Assembly: GCA_028289565.1 (NCBI GenBank)
Contig: JANQPE010000088.1
Location: 1 to 46,308 of the forward strand
Source of the DNA: Parerythrobacter sp.
Lineage (GTDB): Bacteria > Pseudomonadota > Alphaproteobacteria > Sphingomonadales > Sphingomonadaceae
Reading direction: 5' to 3'
Length of the DNA: 46,308 bases
Of this stretch, positions 8,365 through 18,300 are shown piece after piece (position 1 is the first letter of the stretch; every line of letters begins with the position of its first letter). Below the pieces are notes generated by a model that had not been told where the DNA came from, did not search any database, and saw nothing but the letters and a program-made list of their open reading frames with translations. The position numbers and the translations under genes are program-made.

Positions 8365-9165
8365 TCAGTCGAGCGCTTGCACCCAGTCGAAGCGTGCGCG
8401 CTGGGTTTCCGGCAGAAACACCTGATCGTGATCGAAGCCGTCGAACAACTGCAACGTCGCGCGGCGCGCCAAGCCGGCAAGTTTTTCGCCGTGACCATGC
8501 GGGATGACCCTGTCACCTGTGCCGTGCTGCACGAGAATCGGTAGATCGAGCGTGGCAATCTTTGCCGCGTTGTCGAACCGGTCCTTGATCAGCCGCTGCA
8601 CGGGTAGCCATCCCATATTTGTCGCCGCGACATCGGGAACACTGGTGAAGGGGGCGGACAGGATGAGGGCCCTTACCTCGAATTCGCGCGCCATCTGGGT
8701 CGCGGTGCCCGAACCGATCGAATTGCCGATCAGGATCGTGTCGGCCGGGCTTACCCCGCGCCGCGCCAGCCACCCCATCGCCGCACGGCCATCGCGATAG
8801 AAACCCTCCTCTGACGGATTGCCCGGATTGCCTCCATAGCCACGATAATTCACCAGTAGCAGTCCGTAGCCCGCCTCGGCAAAGAGCGTGTTGGCCGCCA
8901 TGCTGCCGGCCAACGTTCCGCCATTGCCGTGAAAATAGACGATCGTCGGCAGGCCTTCATTTGCCTCGCGATGAAAAGCACGCAAGGCCAGTCCGTCGGA
9001 TGTCCGGAGCCCCGCTTCCCCAAACCCTGCGGCGACAGCAATCCGGCCCTGAGGAGCAGGGTATATGACTTGCCTTTGGAGGCTCCAAATCAAGAAAGCC
9101 GTCAGGCCATATAACGCCAGCAGGACCAGCGGTGCCGTGACAAGTATTCGTACGATGCCGGTCAA
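8365..9165 (-). CDS. alpha/beta hydrolase with N-terminal membrane anchor
   Basis: The 266-aa protein starts with one hydrophobic segment (residues 4-28), then an alpha/beta hydrolase core. The oxyanion-loop motif YFHGNGG is at residues 77-83 and the nucleophile elbow is IGNSIGSG, with Ser149. A likely acid is the Asp in HGTGDRVIP, and the His of FDGFDHDQV is likely the base. This resembles the Bem46/ABHD13-like family of membrane-anchored hydrolases, whose substrates are mostly unknown. It overlaps the stop of the enoyl-CoA hydratase gene by 4 bases, so it is translated from the dxs transcript. Confidence 0.88.
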   Translation of the reverse strand: MTGIVRILVTAPLVLLALYGLTAFLIWSLQRQVIYPAPQGRIAVAAGFGEAGLRTSDGLALRAFHREANEGLPTIVYFHGNGGTLAGSMAANTLFAEAGYGLLLVNYRGYGGNPGNPSEEGFYRDGRAAMGWLARRGVSPADTILIGNSIGSGTATQMAREFEVRALILSAPFTSVPDVAATNMGWLPVQRLIKDRFDNAAKIATLDLPILVQHGTGDRVIPHGHGEKLAGLARRATLQLFDGFDHDQVFLPETQRARFDWVQALD

Positions 9166-9953
9166 TGTCCCTTGAACGCAGGCATGCGCTTTTCGATCAG
9201 CGCCTCGATGCCTTCGATATGGTCTTGTGTGTGATGCATATGCGCTTGCGCGGTGGCGGCAAGCTCGAGTGCGGTGTCATAAGTCACTGTCCGGCCCTGC
9301 CGCATCAGCCGCTTGGTTGCGCGCAAGGCTTGCGGCGGCATGGCGGCGATCTTTCCGGCCATGGCCATGGCTTCGTCCATCAAGGCGTCCGCTGCGACCA
9401 CACGGCTGACAAGGCCCCGCTCCTGCGCAGTCGCGGCATCGATTACTTCGCCGGTATAGAACAATTCCGCCGCCCGGCTCTGGCCGAGGATACGCGGCAG
9501 AATCCATGTCCCGCCATCGCCGGGAATCAGGCCGAGCTTGAGGAAAGTAACGCCGAATTTCGCCTTCTCCGAGGCAATGCGGATATCGGCCAGGCAGGCA
9601 AGGTCGCAACCAAGCCCGATCGCCGGGCCATTGATCGCCGCGACCAGCGGTACGGCCAATCCGTCCAGCGCGCGCAATGCCTTGTGGATATTGCCGCGAT
9701 ATCCGTCCGCGATATCGGCAGGCGAACCACCGAAATTGCCTGTGCGTTCGCGCATGGCCTTGATGTCGCCGCCGGCGGAAAAGGCCTTGCCCGCCCCGGT
9801 CAGGATGGCGCAACGTATCTCCGGGTCGTCATCGATCGACTCGCACGTGGCGGCGAAATCGTCACCATCGCCATCGGCACCGAGGGCGTTCATGGCTTCG
9901 GGCCGGTCGATAGTCAGCGTGGCGATATGGCCGGATCGTTCGATACGCAGCAT
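9162..9953 (-). CDS. enoyl-CoA hydratase/isomerase family protein
   Basis: The 263-aa crotonase-fold protein contains AGKAFSAGGDIKAMRER (about residues 52-68), the first oxyanion-hole segment. It also has AAINGPAIGLGCDLACLADI (second oxyanion-hole strand, about residues 105-124) and KFGVTFLKLGLIPGDGGTW. The acid after GLIPGDGG and the length are usual for fatty-acid beta-oxidation hydratases, but members also act on other acyl-CoAs. It begins within the stop of dxs (TGATG) and overlaps the next gene by 4 bases. The link with isoprenoid synthesis through dxs is positional only. Confidence 0.92.
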   Translation of the reverse strand: MLRIERSGHIATLTIDRPEAMNALGADGDGDDFAATCESIDDDPEIRCAILTGAGKAFSAGGDIKAMRERTGNFGGSPADIADGYRGNIHKALRALDGLAVPLVAAINGPAIGLGCDLACLADIRIASEKAKFGVTFLKLGLIPGDGGTWILPRILGQSRAAELFYTGEVIDAATAQERGLVSRVVAADALMDEAMAMAGKIAAMPPQALRATKRLMRQGRTVTYDTALELAATAQAHMHHTQDHIEGIEALIEKRMPAFKGH

Positions 9954-11875
9954 CAGGCCAGAGCCCCTTCCACACCGGCGCTGTTATGGCGCAACGCCTT
10001 GAGCACGGTGTCGACGATATGCGGCGCGTTGAGACCCGCCTCGTCATATTGCCGATCCGGCGCATCCTGGTCCTGGAAGGCATCGGGCAGGCGCATGGTG
10101 CGAATCTTGAGGCCTGCATCAGTCAAGCCCTCGTCGCTGGCGAAGGTCAGGACATGCGCGCCAAGACCGCCTATCGCGGCTTCTTCAATCGTGATCACGA
10201 CATCATGCGTGCGCATCAGGCGTTCGATCAGCTCTGTGTCGAGCGGCTTGGCAAAGCGCAGATCGGCAACCGTCGTCGATAGTCCCTTGGCCTCCAATTC
10301 GTCGGCGGCCCTGAGGCTTTCGGCCAGCCGTGTGCCGAGCGACAGCAGTGCGACCTTGTTGCCTTCGCGCACGATCCGACCCTTGCCGATTTCGAGCTTC
10401 TCGGGCACCTCGGGCAGCGCCGCACCCGTGCCCGCGCCGCGCGGATAGCGGAAGGCGATCGGGCCATCGTCATATTCCGCTGCCGTGTAAGTCATATGAA
10501 CCAGCTCGGCCTCATCGGCGGCAGCCATCACAACGAAGTTGGGTAGGGTGGAGAGGTAAGTGATGTCGAACGAACCAGCATGAGTCGCACCGTCCGCGCC
10601 GACCAATCCGGCGCGGTCAATAGCGAAGCGAACCGGCAGGTTCTGAATCGCGACATCGTGCACCACCTGGTCGTATGCGCGCTGGAGGAAGGTCGAATAG
10701 ATCGCGGCAAACGGACGCATGCCCTGCGCAGCCAGCCCCGCGGCAAATGTCACGCCATGCTGTTCGGCAATGCCGACATCGAAGGCGCGATCGGGATGCG
10801 CCTTGGCGAACCTGTCCACGCCCGTGCCGCTCGGCATCGCCGCGGTAATGGCACAGATGCGCGTATCGGTCTCGGCCAGTCTGGCAAGTGTTTCGCCGAA
10901 TACGTTCTGGTAGTTGGGAGGCCCACCCGAGCTTTTCTTCTGCTCACCGGTGATGACATCGAACTTGGCCACGCCGTGATACTTGTCGGCACTGCTTTCG
11001 GCCGGTTCGTATCCTTTGCCTTTCTTGGTCACGACATGGACCAGCACTGGCCCTTCTTCGGCATCGCGGACGTTTTCCAGCACCGGGATCAGATGTTCGA
11101 GATTGTGCCCGTCGATCGGACCGACATAATAGAACCCCAGTTCCTCGAACAATGTTCCACCGGTCACCATGCCGCGCGTGTATTCCTCGGCCTTGTCGAG
11201 CGTCGAATGGACCCGGCGCGAAAACTTGCGGACGACTTTCGAAGCAAGGCTGCGCAAACCGAGATATTCACTGCTCGACACCATCCGGGCGAGATAGGCG
11301 GACAACCCGCCGACCGGAGGCGCGATCGACATGTCGTTGTCGTTGAGTATCACTACCAGCCGATTGCCCGCCTGCTCGGCATTGTTCATCGCCTCATACG
11401 CCATACCCGCGCTCATCGCGCCGTCGCCGATTACCGCTATCGCCTTGCCCGGCCGGTCATTGAGCTTGTTGGCGATCGCAAAACCCAGGCCGGCGGAAAT
11501 CGAAGTCGAGGAATGCGCCGCCCCGAACGGGTCGTATTCGCTTTCCGAACGTTTGGTGAAACCCGACAGGCCCCCGCCCTGGCGCAGGGTGCGGATACGA
11601 TTGCGACGACCGGTGAGGATCTTGTGTGGATAGGCCTGGTGGCCGACATCCCAGATCAGCCGATCCCGGGGCGTATCGAACACGTAATGGATGGCGGCAG
11701 TCAGCTCGACGACACCAAGGCCGGAGCCGAGATGCCCGCCGGTCGAACCGACTGCGGATATCATTTCCGCCCGCAGCTCGTCGGAAAGCTGGCGAAGCTG
11801 GTCTTTGCCGAGCTTGCGCAAGTCTTCGGGAGTATCGACGGTGTCGAGCAGCGGGGTATCGGGACGTTCGCTCAT
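9953..11875 (-). CDS. dxs: 1-deoxy-D-xylulose-5-phosphate synthase
   Basis: This thiamine-diphosphate enzyme joins pyruvate and glyceraldehyde 3-phosphate in the first step of the MEP isoprenoid pathway. The 640-aa length is normal. Visible motifs are [16 protein letters not shown] (about residue 45), the [17 protein letters not shown] cofactor motif (about 150-166) and [17 protein letters not shown]. The transketolase central domain has [15 protein letters not shown] and [15 protein letters not shown], followed by a C-terminal transketolase-like domain. Dxs feeds carotenoid, quinone and hopanoid synthesis. It is the first gene of an overlapping three-gene unit with the crotonase and the alpha/beta hydrolase, 72 bases after the Fur-family gene on the same strand. 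Confidence 0.97.
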   Translation of the reverse strand: MSERPDTPLLDTVDTPEDLRKLGKDQLRQLSDELRAEMISAVGSTGGHLGSGLGVVELTAAIHYVFDTPRDRLIWDVGHQAYPHKILTGRRNRIRTLRQGGGLSGFTKRSESEYDPFGAAHSSTSISAGLGFAIANKLNDRPGKAIAVIGDGAMSAGMAYEAMNNAEQAGNRLVVILNDNDMSIAPPVGGLSAYLARMVSSSEYLGLRSLASKVVRKFSRRVHSTLDKAEEYTRGMVTGGTLFEELGFYYVGPIDGHNLEHLIPVLENVRDAEEGPVLVHVVTKKGKGYEPAESSADKYHGVAKFDVITGEQKKSSGGPPNYQNVFGETLARLAETDTRICAITAAMPSGTGVDRFAKAHPDRAFDVGIAEQHGVTFAAGLAAQGMRPFAAIYSTFLQRAYDQVVHDVAIQNLPVRFAIDRAGLVGADGATHAGSFDITYLSTLPNFVVMAAADEAELVHMTYTAAEYDDGPIAFRYPRGAGTGAALPEVPEKLEIGKGRIVREGNKVALLSLGTRLAESLRAADELEAKGLSTTVADLRFAKPLDTELIERLMRTHDVVITIEEAAIGGLGAHVLTFASDEGLTDAGLKIRTMRLPDAFQDQDAPDRQYDEAGLNAPHIVDTVLKALRHNSAGVEGALA

Positions 11876-11946
11876 CCGGTGCGCCTTACACCCGGAAATC
11901 CAAACTGTCGATGAACGGTTGGCCTACAAAAATGCACGGTTCGTCG

Positions 11947-12420
11947 TCAGGCGCAACTGTGGCACAAGCCGCGGACCTCGAGGATCGGGCGGCGAGTGCG
12001 GAACTTGCCGGCCTCGGCCACGCTTCGTACCTGGCGCGAGACATCGTCGTCGTCGATATGGGTGGCCTCGCCGCACTCATCGCAGACCAGGAAAATGCAA
12101 TCGTGTTCGCAACCGGGATGGGTGTTCGCGAGATAGGCATTGGCGCTTTCGACCCGCATGGCGAGATTATTGACCACGAACAGGTCGAGAATGCGGTAAA
12201 CGCTGTTGGGGGCAACGCGCTTGCCCCGCGCGACCGAGAGATTGTCGGCAATGTCATAAGCCGAGGCCGGTCGTTCATGACGCGCCAGCTCGACGAAAAC
12301 GGCTTCGCGCATCCCGGTCCACTGCTCGCCCGCCTCGACCAGCGATATGCGCGCGGCATCAACCAGGCTTTCGCCCGAATGTTCGCGATGGCTGTGATTG
12401 TATTTACCCATAGCCGCCAT
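11947..12420 (-). CDS. Fur-family metalloregulator (Zur-like)
   Basis: The 157-aa protein has the Fur DNA-binding winged helix (WTGMREAVFVELARHERPASAYDIADNL, then APNSVYRILDLFVVNNLAMRV). The dimer/metal domain contains GCEHDCIFLVCDECGEATHI and a C-terminal RGLCHSCA, forming two CxxC structural zinc sites. The His-rich N-terminus (YNHSHREHSG) and double CxxC fit zinc uptake regulators better than iron or peroxide sensors, but this is inference. An alternative ATG at 12411 would drop three residues. It lies 27 bases downstream of msrA on the same strand, so it may share that transcript. No zinc-transport gene is nearby. Confidence 0.88.
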   Translation of the reverse strand: MAAMGKYNHSHREHSGESLVDAARISLVEAGEQWTGMREAVFVELARHERPASAYDIADNLSVARGKRVAPNSVYRILDLFVVNNLAMRVESANAYLANTHPGCEHDCIFLVCDECGEATHIDDDDVSRQVRSVAEAGKFRTRRPILEVRGLCHSCA

Positions 12421-12446
12421 ATAGCGATGCTAGGGATGCTGTGCCA

Positions 12447-13124
12447 CTAATTGCGTCGAAAGGTCGCTCGGTAGTGGCCGGGATAAAGCCGCTTGAGGGC
12501 GCGCAATTTGGGCGCATCCCAGCGCACGACATAGCGATGCCGCGGATTTTTCGCGACGAAATCCTGATGATAGCCCTCGGCCTTGTAGAACTTCCTGTAA
12601 CGCTCGATCCCGGTCACGATCGGACGGCTCCATTTGCCCGAAGCGCTCATCTGCCTGAGATAGGCGGAAGCAACCGTACGCTGCTCCCGGCTCATCGGCA
12701 CAAGGGCGGCACGATATTGGCTACCCACATCCGGTCCCTGGCGATTGCGGAGCGTCGGATCCGCGCCGACCGAGAAGAAAATCCGCAACAACTGGTCATA
12801 ACGAACAACGGACGGATCATAGACCACCCGAACCGCTTCGGCATGGCCGGTAACCCCGCTATTGGTCCGCTCGTAGGTCGCGGTTGCGGCATTGCCGCCG
12901 TGATAGCCGGAAACCGCGCTCTTGACGCCCTTCACATGACTGAAGATCGCTTCGATACCCCAAAAGCATCCGCCAGCGAACACTGCGACTTTCAGCCCCT
13001 TCCCCTCTTTCGCGACACGCTTTGCGGCAGGCGCGGCAACGACATTCTCCGCTGCAGCCGCCGGTTGCTGGCAGCCCGAAACGGCCAGGCCCAAAGCCGC
13101 AATCAGGGGAAGCGCGCGCCTCAT
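12447..13124 (-). CDS. msrA: peptide-methionine (S)-S-oxide reductase, exported
   Basis: MsrA repairs oxidised methionine (S-epimer) in proteins. The catalytic motif FAGGCFWGIEAIF (about residues 50-62) holds the reactive Cys. SGYHGG, HAEAVRVVYDP and the RNRQGPDVGSQYRAAL block are all typical. The 225-aa form starting at 13124 has a lipoprotein-type leader, MRRALPLIAALGLAVSGC, so it should work in the periplasm. The start overlaps the stop of the small upstream gene (ATGA), which decides it over longer in-frame options. The C-terminus lacks the usual paired resolving cysteines, so the recycling partner is unclear. Confidence 0.94.
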   Translation of the reverse strand: MRRALPLIAALGLAVSGCQQPAAAAENVVAAPAAKRVAKEGKGLKVAVFAGGCFWGIEAIFSHVKGVKSAVSGYHGGNAATATYERTNSGVTGHAEAVRVVYDPSVVRYDQLLRIFFSVGADPTLRNRQGPDVGSQYRAALVPMSREQRTVASAYLRQMSASGKWSRPIVTGIERYRKFYKAEGYHQDFVAKNPRHRYVVRWDAPKLRALKRLYPGHYRATFRRN

Positions 13125-13258
13125 TCGACCGGAGCGGCGATTGCCTGGGGAATGACTTCGTCCCAGATTTCCGGACCCGCCGACACGCCGACAAGGCATG
13201 TACCCAGCACGAAGCCGATAGTGAAGTTGCGAGCAAGATCGGATTTGAAAAAGGCCAT
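13121..13258 (-). CDS. 45-aa single-helix membrane-type protein of unknown function
   Basis: The short frame starts at ATG 13258 and ends at TGA 13121-13123. It encodes MAFFKSDLARNFTIGFVLGT followed by CLVGVSAGPEIWDEVIPQA and IAAPVE. The pattern is a short basic N-terminus, one hydrophobic helix (about residues 12-27), then an acidic, proline-bearing tail. This fits an inner-membrane microprotein or a signal-anchor peptide. Its stop overlaps the msrA start by 4 bases, which strongly suggests translational coupling and a real gene. I do not recognise a named family. Confidence 0.75.
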   Translation of the reverse strand: MAFFKSDLARNFTIGFVLGTCLVGVSAGPEIWDEVIPQAIAAPVE

Positions 13259-13393
13259 GGCGTTCGTCTTCGGTTTCATTTTCGTCGTGATTCGATGCGG
13301 CGGTGTATGCGCGAACCACTTTCAATGCGGTGAATACCGCGTTTGCATTCTGTTATCCGGTTGTGCCGACGGGTTGGTTACACCGCAGCGATC

Positions 13394-14989
13394 TCAATGC
13401 CGGAAATGGCGCATGCCGGTGAAGACCATCGCCAGTCCAGCCTTGTCGGCCGCAGCGATCACTTCGTCATCCCTGATCGAACCGCCCGGCTGGATGATCG
13501 CGGTTGCCCCGGCTTCGACCGCGGCAAGCAATCCGTCTGCAAACGGGAAGAAAGCATCGGATGCCACGGCACTGCCTACCGTGCGCGGCTGCGGCCATCC
13601 ATGCTTCTCCGCCGCTTCGGCCGCCTTCATCGCCGCGATGCGCGAACTGTCGCGCCGGTTCATCTGGCCCGCGCCGATCCCAGCGGTCGCCCCGTCCTTG
13701 GCATAGACGATTGCATTCGATTTCACGTGCCGCGCAACTGTCCAGGCGAACAGGCAATCCTTCAACTCCCGCTCGGTCGGCGCACGCTCGGTGACGACCT
13801 TGAGTGAGTCTTCGGCGATCGAGCCGTTATCGCGACTCTGGACCAGCAGACCGCCGGTGATCGGCTTGACCGCAAGCCCGCCACGACGCGGATCGGGCAT
13901 GCCGCCGGCAACCAACAGACGCAGGTTCTTCTTCTTTGCAAACGCCTCGCGCGCTTCGTCGCTTACCGATGGCGCGATAACGACCTCGGTGAAAATCTTG
14001 CAGATCGCCGCCGCCGTTTCCCCGTCAAGTTCGGTGTTCACGGCAACGACCCCGCCAAATGCCGACACGCTGTCGCAAGCGAGCGCTTCTTCCCAGGCAT
14101 CAAGCAGCGCGCCGCGCTGCGCGACGCCGCAGGGATTGGCATGCTTGACAATCACGACGGCCGGATCGCCGCCGGCGAATTCGGCGCACAGTTCGAGCGC
14201 TGCATCAGCATCGTTGTAATTGTTGTAGCTGAGTTCCTTGCCCTGAAGTTGCTCCGCCTGTGCGATCCCGTGCCCATGCGGACCGGCCGGCGTGTAGAGC
14301 GCGGCGTGCTGATGCGGGTTCTCGCCATAGCGAAGCTCGGCGGCGCGATAGCCGTTGAACGCCAGCATGTCGGGGAACTGTTGCTGCTGGTCAGCAAATG
14401 CGAACCATTGGCTGATCATGCTGTCATAGGCCGCCGTCGCCGCAAACGCCTTGGCCGCCATTTTCTTGCGGAAATCAAGCGATGTCGCACCGTCATTGCC
14501 ATCGAGTTCGCCTAATAGCGCCTCATAATCCGCCGGGTCGGTGACAATAGTGACGTATTGGTGGTTCTTCGCCGCCGAGCGGACCATGCTCGGCCCCCCG
14601 ATGTCGATATTCTCGATGATTTCGGGCCGTTTGGCACCGCGCATCACGGTCGCCTCGAAGGGGTAGAGATTGACTATGACCAGGTCGATCGCACCGATCG
14701 CATGCTCGTCCATCGAGGCCACGTGCCCGGGATTGTCGCGCACCGCCAGCAAGCCACCATGGACCATGGGGTGCAACGTCTTGACCCGCCCGTCCATCAT
14801 TTCCGGGAAACCGGTCACGTCGGAAACATCGCGCACGTCGAGGCCCGCTTCGCGCAATGCCTTCGCGGTACCGCCGGTCGAAACCAGCTCGACCCCGCGC
14901 CCGGCCAGCGCCCGGCCCATCTCGACCAATCCACTTTTGTCGGACACCGACAGCAGCGCCCGTCCGATTTTCACGTCACTCACGGACAT
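13394..14989 (-). CDS. purH: bifunctional AICAR formyltransferase/IMP cyclohydrolase
   Basis: PurH carries out the last two steps of purine synthesis to IMP. The 531-aa length is normal. The N-terminal MGS-like cyclohydrolase domain shows [36 protein letters not shown] and VHGGLLA. The transformylase domain shows [28 protein letters not shown] and [12 protein letters not shown] (catalytic Lys-His), plus a late [11 protein letters not shown] and [14 protein letters not shown]. The start lies directly after the stop of the heparinase-like gene, completing the rpe / heparinase-like / purH minus-strand unit. A 135-base gap separates its stop from the msrA-side small gene downstream. Confidence 0.98.
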   Translation of the reverse strand: MSVSDVKIGRALLSVSDKSGLVEMGRALAGRGVELVSTGGTAKALREAGLDVRDVSDVTGFPEMMDGRVKTLHPMVHGGLLAVRDNPGHVASMDEHAIGAIDLVIVNLYPFEATVMRGAKRPEIIENIDIGGPSMVRSAAKNHQYVTIVTDPADYEALLGELDGNDGATSLDFRKKMAAKAFAATAAYDSMISQWFAFADQQQQFPDMLAFNGYRAAELRYGENPHQHAALYTPAGPHGHGIAQAEQLQGKELSYNNYNDADAALELCAEFAGGDPAVVIVKHANPCGVAQRGALLDAWEEALACDSVSAFGGVVAVNTELDGETAAAICKIFTEVVIAPSVSDEAREAFAKKKNLRLLVAGGMPDPRRGGLAVKPITGGLLVQSRDNGSIAEDSLKVVTERAPTERELKDCLFAWTVARHVKSNAIVYAKDGATAGIGAGQMNRRDSSRIAAMKAAEAAEKHGWPQPRTVGSAVASDAFFPFADGLLAAVEAGATAIIQPGGSIRDDEVIAAADKAGLAMVFTGMRHFRH

Positions 14990-16867
14990 TCATCCCATTT
15001 TCTTGAGCAGCCAGGAGAAACTCTCCCCGCCGCGCGAAGCCATTCCCTTGACCACCAATTGCTCGATAGGCGTCGGGCGGCCGCCGCCATCGACCCACAT
15101 GCTTTCCTCGACAGACAGCTCGCCGCCATTATCACCAAGATTTGCCCGGAACTGCCAGTAGCTGCCGTCGGGCAGGGCAAGGCCCGCGCCCTTGCGGTCT
15201 TCCGACAACCCGATCTCGACTCCAGGCCCGATGTGGAAACGGATAGCGAAGCCAACCTTGCCGCGCTTGGCCTTCTTCCCGGCCGGAATGAGCAAGTCCT
15301 CGCCGCGTAATTCGCCACCATTGTCGCGCAAGATAAGAATCCGGCGGTGCATGAGATTATAGCGAACGGCATAGCCGTCATGGCTGGCCTCCAGCCGGGT
15401 CGCCTTGCCCCCATCCAGATCGAGAACCTTCCGGTCGATCTCGACCTCGTTCACACCGCTGCCGAGCTTGCCCCCCATCAGCACCGCGGTCGAATTGGAA
15501 TCGTCCAGCACCAGCGCGGAATGGGCAGCGGTGGCGCGCAATCCCTGTTCGATACGAACCGGCACTTGTCCGCCCGCGAAGGCTGCGCCGCCACAATTGA
15601 CGATAATCCGGCATCCGGCATGCGAAAATTCAAAGGCCAGCGTCGACGCGCAACCAGAGCGGGCATGCTTGCCCAACGGCGGCGGCGCGGCGTCGAACTG
15701 CAACAGGCCCTTGCCCGCCGCCACACGCTGATACCCCCATTGCCGGGTGTCTTTGAGCGGCCGTGTGCGCACACCGCTGGCCTCGATCAGGGAGGCAATG
15801 TTCGCGGCACGCACAGCGCCGGCACCCTGCCAACTACCAAGCCCGCCATCGCCGTGGACCAGTGAGAGCAAGGGAGGGACAAGCAACTGGAGCATCGCAC
15901 CCAGGAATTCCGGCGGCTCGCGATCGACCGCTTCGTAGCAGGCGCGCAAATCGATCAGAGAGCGGATTGCCTCCATCTGCGCCAGCGGGCTACGCGACAG
16001 CACGCCGCCATCTTCCGCCACCAGCTCGCCCAGCGCCCGCGCGAGGCCGGCTTCCGCGAACAGGCGCCGCGGCTTGCCCTCTGGCATCAGCAGGCCCGCG
16101 GCCACCAGCGCACCCCAGCCGACCACCTCGCCCAACCGGTCTCCGCTCCTGACCACCTTGCGATCGAGCCAGCGCGCAGTCTCGGCGATAACTCCCAGCA
16201 GGTTCGCCCGCACGGCATCGTTCTTGCCCGAGAGAATGAGCGGAGCAAAGACCAGCCAGTTGCGCAGCCGCTGCCCGGCACGCTCCGTAGTCCAGGCCGC
16301 ACCCTTGCCCGGTTTCGGATTGGCATCGAGCCACAGCCCGGCAATCCGCTCGGCCACGCTCACGCATTGCTCGCGGGGGGCGCTCGCGGCAAGGTCGCGC
16401 AACCAGCCGAACCCGTGCACGACTTCCTCGAACGGCGGGGTCAGCCTGGTGGAAGAGGCGAAATCCATCTGTGCGATGGGGGCCTTGACGCCGTGAACCA
16501 GGAAATGACCGGCCCGCACGGCGACACCTGCCGCGCGATAGCCCTGCAAAGGCGTTTCGACGGTGCCGAGCAAACGCGGTTTCGCCGGCTTGGTCAAAGG
16601 GGAGGACAAGGTCGGGCCGGGTATGCCCAGGCGATAGGCTAGGCGAATGAACCGCTCCGACGGCCTGAGGCCGGGCGGCTGGATGTCGGCAATAACCAAT
16701 GACCGGCCGGGCTCGAGCACGCCTCCCCCGGTGTCGTCGGAGGGGGCCGGGCGAGTCACGAGGGAATCCGATCCGCCGGCCGGCAATGGCATTGCGCTGT
16801 CTTCGCTGTCAGCCGGAATGTCCTGCGGTGGTGGGGCTTGCAGATCGAAGTCGGTGGCGCGGTCCAT
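14990..16867 (-). CDS. heparinase II/III family protein
   Basis: The 625-aa protein opens with a low-complexity acidic and proline-rich stretch (about residues 1-60). An alpha-helical toroid-like domain follows (FGWLRDLAAS, WLDANPKP, RLRNWLVFAPLILSG), then a C-terminal beta domain with FEFSHAGCRIIVNCGGAAF and TAAHSALVLDDSNS. This two-part layout is that of heparinase II/III-like lyases (PF07940). In alphaproteobacteria such proteins sit beside rpe and purH, as here, and have no proven substrate. There is no clear signal peptide, so a cytoplasmic or non-classical location is possible. It starts immediately after the rpe stop. Confidence 0.86.
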   Translation of the reverse strand: MDRATDFDLQAPPPQDIPADSEDSAMPLPAGGSDSLVTRPAPSDDTGGGVLEPGRSLVIADIQPPGLRPSERFIRLAYRLGIPGPTLSSPLTKPAKPRLLGTVETPLQGYRAAGVAVRAGHFLVHGVKAPIAQMDFASSTRLTPPFEEVVHGFGWLRDLAASAPREQCVSVAERIAGLWLDANPKPGKGAAWTTERAGQRLRNWLVFAPLILSGKNDAVRANLLGVIAETARWLDRKVVRSGDRLGEVVGWGALVAAGLLMPEGKPRRLFAEAGLARALGELVAEDGGVLSRSPLAQMEAIRSLIDLRACYEAVDREPPEFLGAMLQLLVPPLLSLVHGDGGLGSWQGAGAVRAANIASLIEASGVRTRPLKDTRQWGYQRVAAGKGLLQFDAAPPPLGKHARSGCASTLAFEFSHAGCRIIVNCGGAAFAGGQVPVRIEQGLRATAAHSALVLDDSNSTAVLMGGKLGSGVNEVEIDRKVLDLDGGKATRLEASHDGYAVRYNLMHRRILILRDNGGELRGEDLLIPAGKKAKRGKVGFAIRFHIGPGVEIGLSEDRKGAGLALPDGSYWQFRANLGDNGGELSVEESMWVDGGGRPTPIEQLVVKGMASRGGESFSWLLKKMG

Positions 16868-17530
16868 TTAGCGCCCGCCCCGCAGAGCCGCGATATTGTC
16901 GGCATAGCGATCCGGCCCGCCGGCAAAGGTCGCGGAGCCGGCCACCAGCACATCGGCGCCGGCATCGACGCATTGCCGCGCCGTATCGGGATTGACTCCC
17001 CCATCGACTTCAAGGTGGACGGGCCGACCGACCTGGTCGATGCGCCGGCGCACGGCTTCTATCTTGTGTAGCTGGCTGTCGATGAAGCTCTGTCCGCCGA
17101 ACCCTGGATTGACACTCATGATCAGCACGAGATCGGCCAGGTCGATCAGGTAATCGAGCGTATCCGCCGGTGTCCCCGGATTGAGCACCACCCCTGCCTT
17201 TTTGCCCAGCCCCCGGATCACCTGGAGCGTGCGATGGACATGCGGCCCCGCCTCGGGATGCACGGTAATGATATCGGCACCGGCCTCGGCGAATGCCTCG
17301 AGATAGGAATCGACCGGCGAAATCATCAGATGGACATCGAACGGCTTGCCGGTATGTGGTCGCAGCGCCTTCACCACCCCCGGGCCAATAGTGATATTGG
17401 GGACATAATGCCCGTCCATGACGTCGATATGAATCCAGTCCGCACCGGCATTGTCGATGGCGCGCACCTCCTCGCCCAACCGGGCGAAATCGGCCGAAAG
17501 GATGGAGGGGGAAATAAGCGGTGTCGCCAT
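16868..17530 (-). CDS. rpe: ribulose-phosphate 3-epimerase
   Basis: Rpe interconverts ribulose 5-phosphate and xylulose 5-phosphate in the pentose phosphate and Calvin-type pathways. The 220-aa TIM barrel starts [15 protein letters not shown] (17530). It has [19 protein letters not shown] with metal-binding His and Asp, and VHLMI with its His. The second metal and catalytic Asp lies in [26 protein letters not shown] (phosphate loop) and VAGSATF complete the fold. The longer in-frame start at 17641 adds a sequence unlike the family. It is the first gene of a gapless trio with the heparinase-like gene and purH. Confidence 0.97.
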   Translation of the reverse strand: MATPLISPSILSADFARLGEEVRAIDNAGADWIHIDVMDGHYVPNITIGPGVVKALRPHTGKPFDVHLMISPVDSYLEAFAEAGADIITVHPEAGPHVHRTLQVIRGLGKKAGVVLNPGTPADTLDYLIDLADLVLIMSVNPGFGGQSFIDSQLHKIEAVRRRIDQVGRPVHLEVDGGVNPDTARQCVDAGADVLVAGSATFAGGPDRYADNIAALRGGR

Positions 17531-17771
17531 GGTGCGCTTTGTTGCAAGATCGCCAAGGGGAGTAGGAGTCGGCGAGTCACGCCACAAGCGATGCCCGCGC
17601 GCTTTTCCACATTGCCGGGCACAAATGGCTGATTTACGCATGTGAACGGGCGGGTTCAGGCAAAATTCAGCCCTTTTTTCCTAATACACGGCACGAAACG
17701 GGGTGGTTTGGCGCAAGCTCCCCCCATAACGAATACCCACTGCCCGCAGTGGACATTCCCGGAAAACGGAT

Positions 17772-18272
17772 ATGATGAAGAACCGACCCGAATTTCGAGT
17801 GCCGATGCTGGCAGCCTGCGCAGCGATGGCCTTCACCGCCGTGCCCGCCGAAGCGCAATACCGCCAGAAGATCGGCAACAATCTCAGTCAATGCGCCTCG
17901 GGTAGCGGCCCGGCGATCAGGGTGACCCTGATGGGCGTGAAATCCTCCAGCGGAACGATGCGCGTCCAATATTATCGCGGCATCAAGGCCGAATGGCTCA
18001 AGAAGGGTAAATGGCTCAAGCGCGTGGAAGCCCCCGCACGCGCAGGGAGCATGACCTTCTGCCTGCCGGTCGACAGCGCGGGCAATTATGCCGTTGCCGT
18101 GCGGCACGATATCAATCGCAATGGCAAGACCGACCTGCGCGAAGATGGCGGCGGAATGTCGAACAATCCCAGCATCAACATCTGGAACCTCGGCAAGCCG
18201 AGTTACAAGAAAACCGCCTTCGCCGTTGGCAGTGATGTAAAGTCGATTACGATCAATATGAAGTATTGGTGA
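17772..18272 (+). CDS. exported DUF2141 domain protein
   Basis: The 166-aa protein has a signal peptide (VPMLAACAAMAFTAVPAEAQ, cleavage around residue 28). The mature domain has the pattern GTMRVQYYRG, SMTFCLPVDSAGNYAVAVRHD and DINRNGKTDL, typical of DUF2141: small beta-rich periplasmic proteins with a calcium-like NGKxD loop. Function is unknown; they often accompany membrane or stress genes. A second ATG one codon later is equally possible. It stands alone after a 240-base gap from rpe and converges on the nucleotidyltransferase-like gene. A second DUF2141 gene lies at 33.1 kb. Confidence 0.84.
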   Translation: MMKNRPEFRVPMLAACAAMAFTAVPAEAQYRQKIGNNLSQCASGSGPAIRVTLMGVKSSSGTMRVQYYRGIKAEWLKKGKWLKRVEAPARAGSMTFCLPVDSAGNYAVAVRHDINRNGKTDLREDGGGMSNNPSINIWNLGKPSYKKTAFAVGSDVKSITINMKYW

Positions 18273-18299
18273 GCGGTCTCGGCCGGAAAGCCACCGCTC
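18271..18299. terminator. hairpin between convergent genes
   Basis: A seven-base arm GAGCGGT (18271-18277) pairs with ACCGCTC (18293-18299), with a small inner GGC/GCC helix. It lies exactly between two convergent stops, so it could stop transcription from both sides. No T run follows on either strand, so an intrinsic terminator is unproven. Confidence 0.35.
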
Positions 18300-18300
18300 G

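Noticed and set aside
9165-11914. Two long plus-strand frames (427 and 444 codons) across the crotonase and dxs genes
   Set aside because: Both lie opposite genes with strong family motifs and encode no recognisable domain.
12441-13706. 421-codon plus-strand frame over msrA and purH
   Set aside because: It crosses two certain genes and an intergenic gap and has no domain.
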